DNA of 64,000 nt from Photobacterium sp. SKA34 (GTDB lineage: Bacteria; Pseudomonadota; Gammaproteobacteria; Enterobacterales; Vibrionaceae): NCBI RefSeq assembly GCF_000153325.1, contig NZ_CH724144.1, positions 254,049 to 318,048 of the forward strand. Reading direction: 5' to 3'. Below are positions 27,772 through 36,619 of the stretch, piece by piece. The notes under the pieces are model-generated. The model saw only the letters and a program-made list of their open reading frames with translations, had not been told where the DNA came from and made no database searches. The position numbers and the translations under genes were made by a program. Numbering within the stretch: position 1 is the stretch's first letter; every line of letters starts with the position of its first letter.

Positions 27772-29418
27772 ATGGCTATTCATCCTCGTGCTGGGCAACG
27801 AGCTCAGCAAGAAGATATGCATAACATTCCAGCACTTATCGCTAATTATTTTATTATAGAGCCTAGTGCTCAAGATGCATCTCAGCAAGTAGCATTTGGT
27901 ACTTCTGGTCATCGCGGAACAGCAGATAAAGGCACATTTAATCAGCATCATATTTGGGCCATTGCGCAAGCTATTGCTGAAGTACGTGCTAAAAATGGAG
28001 TGACGGGACCACTTTTTTTAGGAAAAGATACCCATGCATTATCAGAGCCTGCTTTTACTTCAACATTAGAAGTACTTGTTGCTAATAATGTTCAAGTTGT
28101 TATTCAAGAAGGTAAGGGATATACCCCGACACCTGGCATTTCTCATTCTATCCTTTGTTATAACAAAGTTCATGATGATAAAGCTGATGGTATTGTTATC
28201 ACGCCATCGCATAACCCACCTCAAGATGGCGGTATTAAATATAATCCTGTTCACGGTGGGCCTGCAGAAAGTGAATTAACTACGGCTATTGAATGTCGTG
28301 CTAATGAAATCATTGCTAATGGTTTGGTTGATGTTAAGCGTGTATCAATTACTCATGCTTTTGCTTCTGGGCTAATTGTAGAACAAGATTTAGTCGCACC
28401 ATATGTTGCTGATCTTGTGAATGTTATTGACATGGAAGCAATTAAAAAATCAGAGTTGAAACTGGGGGTTGATCCTCTTGGTGGTTCAGGTATCGAATAT
28501 TGGCGCCAAATTGCATCATTTTATGCGTTAGATTTGACCTTAGTTAATGATTCCATTGATCCTGCATTTCGTTTTATGTCACTAGATAAAGATGGTGCGA
28601 TTCGTATGGATTGTTCATCTCCATACGCAATGGCAGGATTACTTGCATACAAAGATAACTACGATCTAGCGTTCGGTAACGACCCTGATTACGACCGTCA
28701 TGGTATCGTAACACCAGCTGGTCTAATGAATCCTAACCATTATCTTGCAGTTTGTATTGATTATTTATTTCGTCATCGTAACGATTGGGCTAAGCAAGTT
28801 GCAGTGGGCAAAACGTTAGTATCTAGTGCGCTGATTGATCGTGTTGTCGCGGCATTAGGTCGTGATCTCGTTGAAGTACCAGTAGGTTTTAAATGGTTTG
28901 TTGATGGCTTATTTAGCGGTAAGTTAGGCTTTGGCGGTGAAGAAAGTGCGGGCGCGTCTTTCTTACGTAAAGACGGTACACCTTGGTCAACAGACAAAGA
29001 TGGTATTTTACTGTGCCTTTTAGCTGCTGAAATTACAGCTGTTACCGGTAAAACACCACAACAATATTACGATGAATTAGCCGATAAATTTGGACGTTCA
29101 GAATACTCTCGTTTGCAAGCTGCCGCGAATAAAGAGCAGAAAGCGGTATTAAGTAAGCTTTCTCCTAAAATGGTTTCAGCTGAAACACTAGCTGGTGAGC
29201 CAATTACTGCACGCCTAACTCATGCGCCAGGTAATGGTGCTGCGATTGGTGGTTTAAAAGTGACGACTGAAAATGGTTGGTTTGCTGCTCGTCCGTCAGG
29301 TACAGAAGATATTTACAAGATCTATTGTGAAAGCTTTAAGGGCAAAGAACATCTAGCGCTTATTGAGCAAGAAGCACAGGAAATTGTCGGTAAAGTGTTT
29401 GCTGATGCTGGTTTATAA
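27772..29418 (+). CDS. pgm: Phosphoglucomutase, alpha-D-glucose specific
   Basis: 548 aa, matching E. coli Pgm. The start [11 protein letters not shown] follows AAGGATAAAACT; the frame is open further upstream into seqA but without similarity. Catalytic phosphoserine is in TPSHNPP, the Mg-binding loop is NDPDYDRHG, sugar-binding is [10 protein letters not shown] and the phosphate site is [10 protein letters not shown]. It interconverts glucose-1-P and glucose-6-P in the cytosol. It is downstream of seqA and ends in a strong terminator. Confidence 0.97.
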   Translation: MAIHPRAGQRAQQEDMHNIPALIANYFIIEPSAQDASQQVAFGTSGHRGTADKGTFNQHHIWAIAQAIAEVRAKNGVTGPLFLGKDTHALSEPAFTSTLEVLVANNVQVVIQEGKGYTPTPGISHSILCYNKVHDDKADGIVITPSHNPPQDGGIKYNPVHGGPAESELTTAIECRANEIIANGLVDVKRVSITHAFASGLIVEQDLVAPYVADLVNVIDMEAIKKSELKLGVDPLGGSGIEYWRQIASFYALDLTLVNDSIDPAFRFMSLDKDGAIRMDCSSPYAMAGLLAYKDNYDLAFGNDPDYDRHGIVTPAGLMNPNHYLAVCIDYLFRHRNDWAKQVAVGKTLVSSALIDRVVAALGRDLVEVPVGFKWFVDGLFSGKLGFGGEESAGASFLRKDGTPWSTDKDGILLCLLAAEITAVTGKTPQQYYDELADKFGRSEYSRLQAAANKEQKAVLSKLSPKMVSAETLAGEPITARLTHAPGNGAAIGGLKVTTENGWFAARPSGTEDIYKIYCESFKGKEHLALIEQEAQEIVGKVFADAGL

Positions 29419-29436
29419 TCTGCTATATGCATAAAG

Positions 29437-29463
29437 AAAACGCCCACAATGGGCGTTTTTTTA
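29437..29463 (+). terminator. terminator after pgm
   Basis: Arms AAAACGCCC / GGGCGTTTT with loop ACAAT, then a T-run. It may also serve the convergent DUF1853 gene. Confidence 0.9.
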
Positions 29464-29471
29464 TATGCAGG

Positions 29472-30260
29472 TTAAGCGAACAATTCACTATTATGCTTTG
29501 GCCAGTGATTTGGAACGATAAACCACACTCTATTTTTTCTATCAACAGCCTGCGTTGGTACGGTAATTTGGTTTGGGTCGAGATACTCATCAAGTTCCGC
29601 AAAGGTTGGTGGTGCTATCCAGTGTTTTTTCGTCAATGCTTTCAAAACTAGATGTGCAGCATCAGACTGATAACACCATAATCCAGTGTTAGCCTTTGGG
29701 TTGATATTAATCGATGAACCTTGCTGCGGCTCAGGCCAAGCGTGAAATAATCGCCCCTGCATGATTAGTCGACGTTTGGTTGGCTGTTCATCAAATGTAG
29801 TTTTAAATGCATCATGCTCACTCAGTGTGAGTTGATGTTCAATCATTCGGTTTGTTTTCTTATCTAGATTGTCTTTAGCATTTGGTCCTGGCCAGCTATT
29901 GTTATAGGCGAGATAAAATTTGATAGCGACTTCCCAATGTTCAATTTCATCAGTCAGTAAGTTTTTAACCAGAAAATCAATAGAGCCAACAGTTTTTTTA
30001 TGCCAATGAAGCTGGACTTCTTCTTCCATCAGTTCGTAGTGGGGGTGAGAAATAATTAATTGCTGCCATAGCCATTGATAATAAAAGCCTAAGCGTCGAT
30101 TTCCAGCATAGGGCTCTATGTGGGGAAGTTGTGCGTGGCGATTAAATACTTCAAACCAAGTGTCGTCACAGACATAGTCGTATGATGAGATCAAATTTGG
30201 CATATTGAGTACAGCGAGATAATCCTTCGATAATTGTTTATCCATTTTTTCTTGTAACAT
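29472..30260 (-). CDS. DUF1853 family protein
   Basis: 262 aa. The family pattern is clear: GFYYQWLWQQLI near residue 60, EEEVQLHWHKKTVGSIDFLV, HWEVAIKFYLAYNN, WPGPNAKDNLDKKTNRMIEHQL. The E...G.iDFL...HWE.A.K arrangement recalls PD-(D/E)XK nuclease-like folds, but no activity is established for this family. A second ATG 5 codons on (MDKQLSKD) is a possible start. It is convergent with pgm. Confidence 0.85.
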   Translation of the reverse strand: MLQEKMDKQLSKDYLAVLNMPNLISSYDYVCDDTWFEVFNRHAQLPHIEPYAGNRRLGFYYQWLWQQLIISHPHYELMEEEVQLHWHKKTVGSIDFLVKNLLTDEIEHWEVAIKFYLAYNNSWPGPNAKDNLDKKTNRMIEHQLTLSEHDAFKTTFDEQPTKRRLIMQGRLFHAWPEPQQGSSININPKANTGLWCYQSDAAHLVLKALTKKHWIAPPTFAELDEYLDPNQITVPTQAVDRKNRVWFIVPNHWPKHNSELFA

Positions 30261-30387
30261 TATTACATAACTCGCTTATATTAAGGCGTGCAACACAATA
30301 TTGACGAAAAATCACACGAATATCTGTAGTAATATTTCATAAACTCTATTAAAGTGGTGACAGATTTGATCATAAAGAGATTCTGTT

Positions 30388-30585
30388 ATGTACACTCAGT
30401 ATTCAAAGTTCAATATTACTTTTCGTCGCGTTTTTGTTGTACTAGCAGGATTGCTTTCATTACCTGTTTTACTTTTATTACCTGTCAATAAACGTACGCG
30501 TATGGGTAGTTTCTTACACCGCTATTGGGTGCAAACTAGCGCTCAGCCTATATGGCTTAAAAAAATTGAGCAAGGCTTAAAATAA
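30388..30585 (+). CDS. ybfA: YbfA-like small membrane protein (DUF2517)
   Basis: 65 aa. It matches the pattern of E. coli YbfA: FRRVFVVLAGLLSLPVLL (one membrane span), a basic turn, then FLHRYWVQTSAQPIWL. The function is unknown; in E. coli the gene is also in the ybf-pgm neighbourhood. AAGAGATTCTGTT precedes the ATG and a terminator follows 15 bases after the stop, so it is a stand-alone gene. Confidence 0.8.
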   Translation: MYTQYSKFNITFRRVFVVLAGLLSLPVLLLLPVNKRTRMGSFLHRYWVQTSAQPIWLKKIEQGLK

Positions 30586-30600
30586 TTTCCATGTAATATG

Positions 30601-30628
30601 AAAAGCTGCCATTGGCAGCTTTTTTTAT
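30601..30628 (+). terminator. terminator after ybfA
   Basis: Arms AAAAGCTGCC / GGCAGCTTTT with loop ATT, then TTTATA. Confidence 0.9.
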
Positions 30629-30740
30629 ACCATTTATTTACTGTTAATGCAGAGAAAACTCTTAATATAAAGATAGCTTTAGTAAACTAATATCGTAGTA
30701 TTAAAAAAGATTTTAGTTATAAGATTAAGGACAACATTAG

Positions 30741-31499
30741 ATGAATAATTTTGCTTTAGAAACTGTACTTAATGAGTTTCTTTCTCCTCACTTGATCAAA
30801 GATTATTGTCCTAATGGGTTGCAAGTTGAAGGTAAGCCCAAAGTTAAAAAAATTGTTACCGGTGTAACGGCTTGTCAGGCTCTGATTGATCGAGCCATTG
30901 AAGAGAAAGCCGATGCTCTTGTTGTCCACCATGGCTTTTTTTGGAAAGGTGAGGCAGCTGAAATTCGTGGTATGAAATATCGCCGTATTAAGTCGCTGAT
31001 TGAAAATGGAATTAATTTATATGCTTATCATTTGCCATTAGATGTGCATGCGCAGGTCGGTAATAATGCACAGCTAGCACAACGTTTAGATTTAGACATC
31101 ACTGGAGGTTTAGAGATAGGTAACCCTCGTTCTGTTGCGATTTATGGTGAGTTAGATCAAGCGATCACAGGTGAAGATTTTGCAGCAAGAATTGCAATGG
31201 CGCTACAACGCGAACCATTACATATAGCACCGAGTTCATCTAATTTAATAAAAAAAGTAGGTTGGTGTACTGGAGGCGGGCAAGATTATATTGAATTAGC
31301 AGTACAGCAAGGTTGTGATGCCTTTATTTCAGGTGAAGTCTCGGAAAGAACTACGCATATTGCGCGCGAATTAGGTATTCATTATTTTGCTGCGGGCCAT
31401 CATGCAACAGAGCGTTATGGTGTGAAAGCATTAGGTGAATGGTTAGCACAAGAATATAATTTTGATGTGATTTTTATCGACATTGATAATCCAGTATAG
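30741..31499 (+). CDS. ybgI: YbgI/NIF3-family dinuclear metal protein
   Basis: 252 aa, near E. coli YbgI (247). Metal-ligand blocks are present: VVHHGFFWKG, YAYHLPLDVH in the first half and HYFAAGHHATERYG near the end. The family forms a hexameric ring with two metals per site; it is annotated variously as a GTP cyclohydrolase I type 2 or a putative hydrolase, and the reaction is unsettled. It precedes the convergent gltA, in the same region as in E. coli. Confidence 0.92.
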   Translation: MNNFALETVLNEFLSPHLIKDYCPNGLQVEGKPKVKKIVTGVTACQALIDRAIEEKADALVVHHGFFWKGEAAEIRGMKYRRIKSLIENGINLYAYHLPLDVHAQVGNNAQLAQRLDLDITGGLEIGNPRSVAIYGELDQAITGEDFAARIAMALQREPLHIAPSSSNLIKKVGWCTGGGQDYIELAVQQGCDAFISGEVSERTTHIARELGIHYFAAGHHATERYGVKALGEWLAQEYNFDVIFIDIDNPV

Positions 31500-31527
31500 G
31501 CAAGCTAGCCTTTCGATAAGTGAAATA

Positions 31528-31563
31528 AAAAAGGTTGAGTATTTAAACTCAACCTTTTTATTT
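31528..31563. terminator. bidirectional terminator between ybgI and gltA
   Basis: Arms AAAAAGGTTGAGT / ACTCAACCTTTTT with a 6-base loop. Confidence 0.9.
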
Positions 31564-31583
31564 ATCATAACTTGATAGAAAAT

Positions 31584-32873
31584 TTATTCGCGCTCATGAA
31601 GAGGCTTAAATTCTCTATATGACTCACCAGTATAAAGTTGACGAGGTCGACCAATACGATTTGTTGGGTCACTGTGCATTTCGTTCCAGTGAGCAATCCA
31701 ACCAATGGTGCGAGACATCGCAAAGATCACTGTAAACATTGATACCGGAATACCAATCGCTTTTAAAATAATACCAGAGTAGAAATCTACATTAGGGTAT
31801 AATTTCTTACTGACAAAGTACTCATCAGAAAGCGCAATACGCTCTAGTTCCATTGCAACGTCTAGTAATGGATCTTCAACCTTCAACTCTTCAAGTACTT
31901 CATGACAAGCTTCACGCATAACGGTTGCACGAGGGTCGTAGTTTTTGTAAACACGGTGACCAAAGCCCATTAGACGGAATGGGTCGTCTTTATCTTTTGC
32001 ACGCTCAATGAATTCAGGAATATTTTCTACACTACCGATTTCTTCAAGCATCTTTAGACAAGCTTCATTAGCACCACCATGTGCTGGCCCCCAAAGAGAT
32101 GCAATACCTGCCGCAATACAAGCAAATGGGTTAGCACCAGAAGAGCCCGCAAGACGAACTGTTGACGTTGAAGCATTCTGTTCGTGATCAGCATGTAGGG
32201 TAAATATCTTATCCATAGCGCGAGCAACGACAGGGCTTACTTCATACTCTTCACAAGGTGTTGCAAACATCATGTGAAGGAAATTTTCCGCGTAATCAAG
32301 ATCATTACGAGGATAGATAAATGGTTGTCCGAGGGTGTACTTATGACACATTGCCGCTAGTGTTGGCATTTTAGATAATAATCTAAATGCTGTAATCTCG
32401 CGGTGTGTATCGTTGTTAATATCAAGAGAGTCATGATAAAACGCAGATAAAGCACCCACAACACCACACATTATTGCCATTGGATGTGCATCACGACGGA
32501 AGCCATGGAAAAAGCTTGCGATTTGTTCATGCACCATCGTATGGCGTGTAACTGTTGTTCTAAACTGCTCGTATTCAGCTCGGGTAGGGACCTCACCGTA
32601 TAACAAGACAAAACAAACTTCTAAATAGTCTGCGTTATTGGCTAATTGATCAATCGGGAAACCTCGATGAAGCAAGATTCCTTTTTCGCCATCAATGTAT
32701 GTAATTTGAGATTCACACGAGGCTGTTGCTAGAAAACCTGGGTCAAATGTAAAAAAGCCGTTTGCACCAAGTTTACGCACATCAATTACATCTTGGCCCT
32801 CAGAGCCCCCGATAATCGGCAGTTCGATAGGTGCTTTCCCTTCAATATGAAGAGTAGCTTTCTTATCTGCCAT
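31584..32873 (-). CDS. gltA: Citrate synthase (type II)
   Basis: 429 aa. ATG at 32873 is chosen: it gives the family start MADKKATL and has AAAGGAGA just upstream, while the frame extends 27 codons further without similarity. Visible motifs: [59 protein letters not shown] and [14 protein letters not shown] (active-site His and Arg). It condenses acetyl-CoA and oxaloacetate. It is divergent from sdhCDAB. The 411-base region between them holds promoters; I see only weak candidate sites, such as an ArcA-like TTGTTAATAAC at 32978, and no gene. Confidence 0.97.
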   Translation of the reverse strand: MADKKATLHIEGKAPIELPIIGGSEGQDVIDVRKLGANGFFTFDPGFLATASCESQITYIDGEKGILLHRGFPIDQLANNADYLEVCFVLLYGEVPTRAEYEQFRTTVTRHTMVHEQIASFFHGFRRDAHPMAIMCGVVGALSAFYHDSLDINNDTHREITAFRLLSKMPTLAAMCHKYTLGQPFIYPRNDLDYAENFLHMMFATPCEEYEVSPVVARAMDKIFTLHADHEQNASTSTVRLAGSSGANPFACIAAGIASLWGPAHGGANEACLKMLEEIGSVENIPEFIERAKDKDDPFRLMGFGHRVYKNYDPRATVMREACHEVLEELKVEDPLLDVAMELERIALSDEYFVSKKLYPNVDFYSGIILKAIGIPVSMFTVIFAMSRTIGWIAHWNEMHSDPTNRIGRPRQLYTGESYREFKPLHERE

Positions 32874-33284
32874 AACAATCTCCTTTGCTATTTTTATAAT
32901 CCTAATCCGATGCGGATGTGCATTTGTTGTACCGTCAGGCGCAACCTTTGTCAATTATTGTGCTTCTTTGTGTGCGCTTGTTAATAACTTTAAATCAAAA
33001 GTTATGAATTTATGAGAATCGTGTTTGACATCATGTAACTGGAATTGTTTTTGAATGTTACGGGGCGTATAGTGAGGCTAGGTCTCTGGTTATACTACCC
33101 GCCAGGATTTTACAAACATGTGTCATTTATTTTTAAGAGTTAGGTGATGGCGCTTACAACGTCTGCTCAACATAATAATAACCTAATATTGAATTTTTGT
33201 TGCACTTGTTTGTTGGCTTGTACGTATATCTCAGAGAATTTAATAAAAAAATAAATTGCTTCAATGGAGCTGAGTGGGCAAACC

Positions 33285-33665
33285 GTGAAAGTAAAAAAGC
33301 CAAGACCTGTCAATCTCGACCTACAAACGATTCGCTTTCCGCTTACGGCGATAGCGTCAATCCTACACCGCGTTTCAGGTGTGATTACATTCGTATCCCT
33401 TGCCATCTTGCTATGGCTGCTAAACCTATCTCTATCTTCTCCTGAAGGTTTTACATCTGCTGCCAGCGTTACTGATAGCTTTTTTGTGAAATTTATTCTG
33501 TGGGGAGTACTGACCGCATTGTTTTATCACATTGTTTTAGGTATCCGCCATTTATTGATGGATTTAGGTTATTTCGAAGAAATGGACACAGGCATTGCAA
33601 GTACCAAAATTAGTTTTGCAATTGTCGCTGTACTAGCAGTATTTGCAGGGGGCTTAGTATGGTAA
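33285..33665 (+). CDS. sdhC: Succinate dehydrogenase cytochrome b556 subunit
   Basis: 126 aa from a GTG. The stretch [20 protein letters not shown] is nearly identical to E. coli SdhC, followed by HRVSGV, three membrane spans and [12 protein letters not shown] with the heme-ligand His. It anchors complex II and binds quinone. The GTG at 33285 gives a start closest to known homologues; an ATG at 33264 would add 7 residues but has no ribosome site. It overlaps sdhD by 7 bases. First gene of sdhCDAB-sucABCD. Confidence 0.93.
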   Translation: MKVKKPRPVNLDLQTIRFPLTAIASILHRVSGVITFVSLAILLWLLNLSLSSPEGFTSAASVTDSFFVKFILWGVLTALFYHIVLGIRHLLMDLGYFEEMDTGIASTKISFAIVAVLAVFAGGLVW

Positions 33666-34006
33666 CTAACGTATCTTCCGTCGGTCGTAATGGTATACAC
33701 GATTTTATTTTGATCCGTGCAACAGCGATCATTTTGACGCTTTACACCGTATATATGGTTGGTTTCTTTGCGTTTGGCCCAGAGCTAACGTTTGAAACTT
33801 GGAGTGCATTCTTCAGTCAAATCAGTACCAAAGTTTTTACTATGTTGGCTTTGGTTTCCATTCTTGTTCATGCTTGGATTGGTTTGTGGCAAGTGTTAAC
33901 AGACTACATTAAACCTGCCGTTTTAAGAGTGGGTTTGCAGTTTGTCGTTGTAGCTGTTCTTTTTGTATACCTATTTGCGGGTTTTTTCATTGTGTGGGGT
34001 GTGTAA
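33659..34006 (+). CDS. sdhD: Succinate dehydrogenase membrane anchor subunit
   Basis: 115 aa, three membrane spans. The start [23 protein letters not shown] and the block [16 protein letters not shown], with heme-ligand His and quinone-site Tyr, match SdhD. With SdhC it anchors the catalytic dimer and binds heme b and ubiquinone. It overlaps sdhC and is directly followed by sdhA, indicating tight coupling. Confidence 0.95.
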   Translation: MVTNVSSVGRNGIHDFILIRATAIILTLYTVYMVGFFAFGPELTFETWSAFFSQISTKVFTMLALVSILVHAWIGLWQVLTDYIKPAVLRVGLQFVVVAVLFVYLFAGFFIVWGV

Positions 34007-35773
34007 GTGAGCATTGCAGTTCGTGAGTTTGATGCCGTTGTTATCGGTGCTGGTGGTGCGGGGATGCGCGCCGCATTACAAATTTCAGAGCAAGGATTAA
34101 AATGTGCCTTGTTATCAAAAGTGTTCCCTACGCGCTCTCATACTGTATCTGCGCAGGGCGGTATTACTGTTGCACTGGGTAATTCACATCCAGATAACTG
34201 GCAGTGGCATATGTATGACACGGTAAAAGGCTCTGATTACATTGGTGATCAGAACGCCATTGAATACATGTGTCAAAATGGTCCAAAATCAGTAATAGAA
34301 TTAGAGAAAATGGGTTTACCTTTTTCTCGATTTGATAATGGTTCCATTTATCAGCGACCATTCGGTGGTCAGTCTAAAGAGTTTGGTGGTGAGCAAGCTG
34401 CTCGTACGGCCGCTGCTGCTGACCGTACTGGTCACGCGTTACTTCATACTCTTTATCAGCAAAATATAAAGCATCAAACGACGATTTTTTCTGAGTGGTA
34501 TGCGTTAGATTTAGTAAAAAACCAAGATGGAGCAATTTTAGGCTGTACTGCTTTGTGTATGGAAACTGGTGAGATTTGTTACTTTAAATCTAAAGCTACT
34601 ATCCTCGCAACAGGCGGCGCTGGTCGTATTTATGCTTCAACAACAAATGCTCATATTAACACCGGTGATGGTGTTGGTATGGCGCTTCGTGCAGGCGTTC
34701 CAATGCAAGACATGGAAATGTGGCAATTTCACCCAACAGGTATTGCTGGTGCGGGTGTACTGGTAACGGAAGGTTGTCGTGGTGAAGGTGGTTATCTTTT
34801 AAATAAAGATGGCGAACGCTTCATGGAACGTTATGCACCGAATGCTAAAGATTTGGCTGGTCGTGATGTAGTTGCACGCTCAATGATGGTTGAGATTCGT
34901 GAAGGTCGTGGTTGCGATGGCCCATGGGGACCTCACATTAAATTGAAACTTGATCATTTAGGAAAAGATGTTCTTGAATCGCGCCTACCGGGTATTTGTG
35001 AACTATCGCGAACCTTTGCCCATATCGATCCTGTTAAAGAGCCGATCCCTGTTATTCCAACTTGTCATTACATGATGGGTGGGGTGCCGACTCAGGTTTC
35101 AGGCCAAGCTCTTAAACAAACAGCATCTGGTGTTGATCAAGAAGTACAAGGTCTGTTTGCTTGTGGTGAGATAGCATCTGTATCTGTACATGGTGCTAAC
35201 CGTTTAGGTGGTAACTCATTACTTGATCTGGTGGTCTTTGGTCGTGCAACGGGTTTACATTTAGGTGAAACGTTGGCTGCACAAACAGAAGCCCGTCCTG
35301 CTACTGATTCAGATATAGAAGCCTCTTTAGCGCGTGTAAACCGTTGGAACACAACGCAAAAAGGTGACGATCCTGTTCAAATTCGTAAAGATCTTCAAAG
35401 CTGTATGCAAAATAACTTCTCGGTATTCCGTGAAGGTGATGCGATGGCAACCGGTCTTACAGAGCTAAAAGAAATTCGTGAACGTTTAAAGCATGCGCGT
35501 TTAGATGACACTTCTTCTGAGTTTAATACACAACGTATTGAATGCTTAGAGCTTGAAAATTTAATGGAAACAGCAATGGCAACGGCAGTCGCGGCTAACT
35601 ACCGTACTGAAAGTCGCGGTGCTCATGCTCGTTTCGACTTCCCTGAACGTGATGATGCTAATTGGTTATGCCACTCTATTTACAATCCTGAGACAGAAGC
35701 TATGTCTAAGCGTGATGTAAATATGTCGCCCGTTCATCGTGAAGCTTTCCCGCCGAAAGCACGTATTTACTAA
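34007..35773 (+). CDS. sdhA: Succinate dehydrogenase flavoprotein subunit
   Basis: 588 aa, equal to E. coli SdhA. The FAD Rossmann motif is [13 protein letters not shown], the covalent-FAD histidine is in [10 protein letters not shown], and catalytic residues lie in [11 protein letters not shown] and the GRDVVARSM block. It oxidises succinate to fumarate on the cytosolic side. The start is GTG immediately after the sdhD stop codon, with GGGGTG upstream. Confidence 0.97.
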   Translation: MSIAVREFDAVVIGAGGAGMRAALQISEQGLKCALLSKVFPTRSHTVSAQGGITVALGNSHPDNWQWHMYDTVKGSDYIGDQNAIEYMCQNGPKSVIELEKMGLPFSRFDNGSIYQRPFGGQSKEFGGEQAARTAAAADRTGHALLHTLYQQNIKHQTTIFSEWYALDLVKNQDGAILGCTALCMETGEICYFKSKATILATGGAGRIYASTTNAHINTGDGVGMALRAGVPMQDMEMWQFHPTGIAGAGVLVTEGCRGEGGYLLNKDGERFMERYAPNAKDLAGRDVVARSMMVEIREGRGCDGPWGPHIKLKLDHLGKDVLESRLPGICELSRTFAHIDPVKEPIPVIPTCHYMMGGVPTQVSGQALKQTASGVDQEVQGLFACGEIASVSVHGANRLGGNSLLDLVVFGRATGLHLGETLAAQTEARPATDSDIEASLARVNRWNTTQKGDDPVQIRKDLQSCMQNNFSVFREGDAMATGLTELKEIRERLKHARLDDTSSEFNTQRIECLELENLMETAMATAVAANYRTESRGAHARFDFPERDDANWLCHSIYNPETEAMSKRDVNMSPVHREAFPPKARIY

Positions 35774-35788
35774 GGGAGGATAGATAAG

Positions 35789-36502
35789 ATGAAACTCAAC
35801 TTCTCAATATATCGCTATAACCCTGATGTGGATAATGCGCCACATATGAAAGGGTATACCTTAGAAGTGCCTGAAGGCTCAGACATGATGGTGCTTGATG
35901 CACTTATTCTGTTAAAAGAGCAAGATTCTACTCTGTCTTTCCGTCGTTCCTGTCGTGAAGGTGTATGTGGATCTGATGGCATTAACATGAACGGTAAAAA
36001 TGGTTTAGCGTGTATTACACCATTATCGGCTTTAATGGATAAGAGCACGATTGTTATCCGCCCTTTACCGGGGTTACCAGTTGTTCGTGATCTTATTATC
36101 GACATGGAACAGTTCTACACCAATTATGCAAAAGTAAAACCTTTCTTAATTGATGATGGAGCAGTACCACCGGCACGTGAAAACCTCCAAGCGCCTGAAG
36201 AACGTGCGCAGTTAGATGGTTTGTACGAATGTATTATGTGTGCATGTTGCTCAACATCATGCCCGTCATTTTGGTGGAATCCTGATAAATTTATTGGACC
36301 AGCAGGTTTATTGGCAGCATATCGATGGTTAATTGATAGCCGTGATACTGCAACAGACGAACGATTATCAAATCTCGATGATGCATTTAGTGTTTTCCGT
36401 TGCCATGGCATAATGAACTGTGTAAATGTTTGTCCTAAAGGATTAAATCCAACAAAAGCGATTGGTCACATTAAATCAATGCTGCTAAAACGCGCAGTAT
36501 AA
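35789..36502 (+). CDS. sdhB: Succinate dehydrogenase iron-sulfur subunit
   Basis: 237 aa. Three clusters are readable: 2Fe-2S ligands in CREGVCGSDG...LAC, 4Fe-4S in CIMCACCSTSCP, and 3Fe-4S in CHGIMNCVNVCPKG. It passes electrons from SdhA FAD to quinone. GGGAGGAT precedes the ATG, 15 bases after sdhA. The 117 bases before sucA contain GCCGG/CCGGC arms (about 36521-36560), an imperfect hairpin that may separate sdh and suc messages. Confidence 0.97.
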   Translation: MKLNFSIYRYNPDVDNAPHMKGYTLEVPEGSDMMVLDALILLKEQDSTLSFRRSCREGVCGSDGINMNGKNGLACITPLSALMDKSTIVIRPLPGLPVVRDLIIDMEQFYTNYAKVKPFLIDDGAVPPARENLQAPEERAQLDGLYECIMCACCSTSCPSFWWNPDKFIGPAGLLAAYRWLIDSRDTATDERLSNLDDAFSVFRCHGIMNCVNVCPKGLNPTKAIGHIKSMLLKRAV

Positions 36503-36619
36503 AAATATAATATCGATATGCCGGTGACGTTAATTCAATGAATGAGTAATTGATCCGGCCTTAACGCTCTGATTAAACAATCGGTGTAAACGGCGATAAC
36601 TAGTGGTTAAGGGAAAATA

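Noticed and set aside
32874..32954. 27-residue extension of citrate synthase
   Set aside because: It contains the ribosome site of the true ATG at 32873 and has no family similarity.
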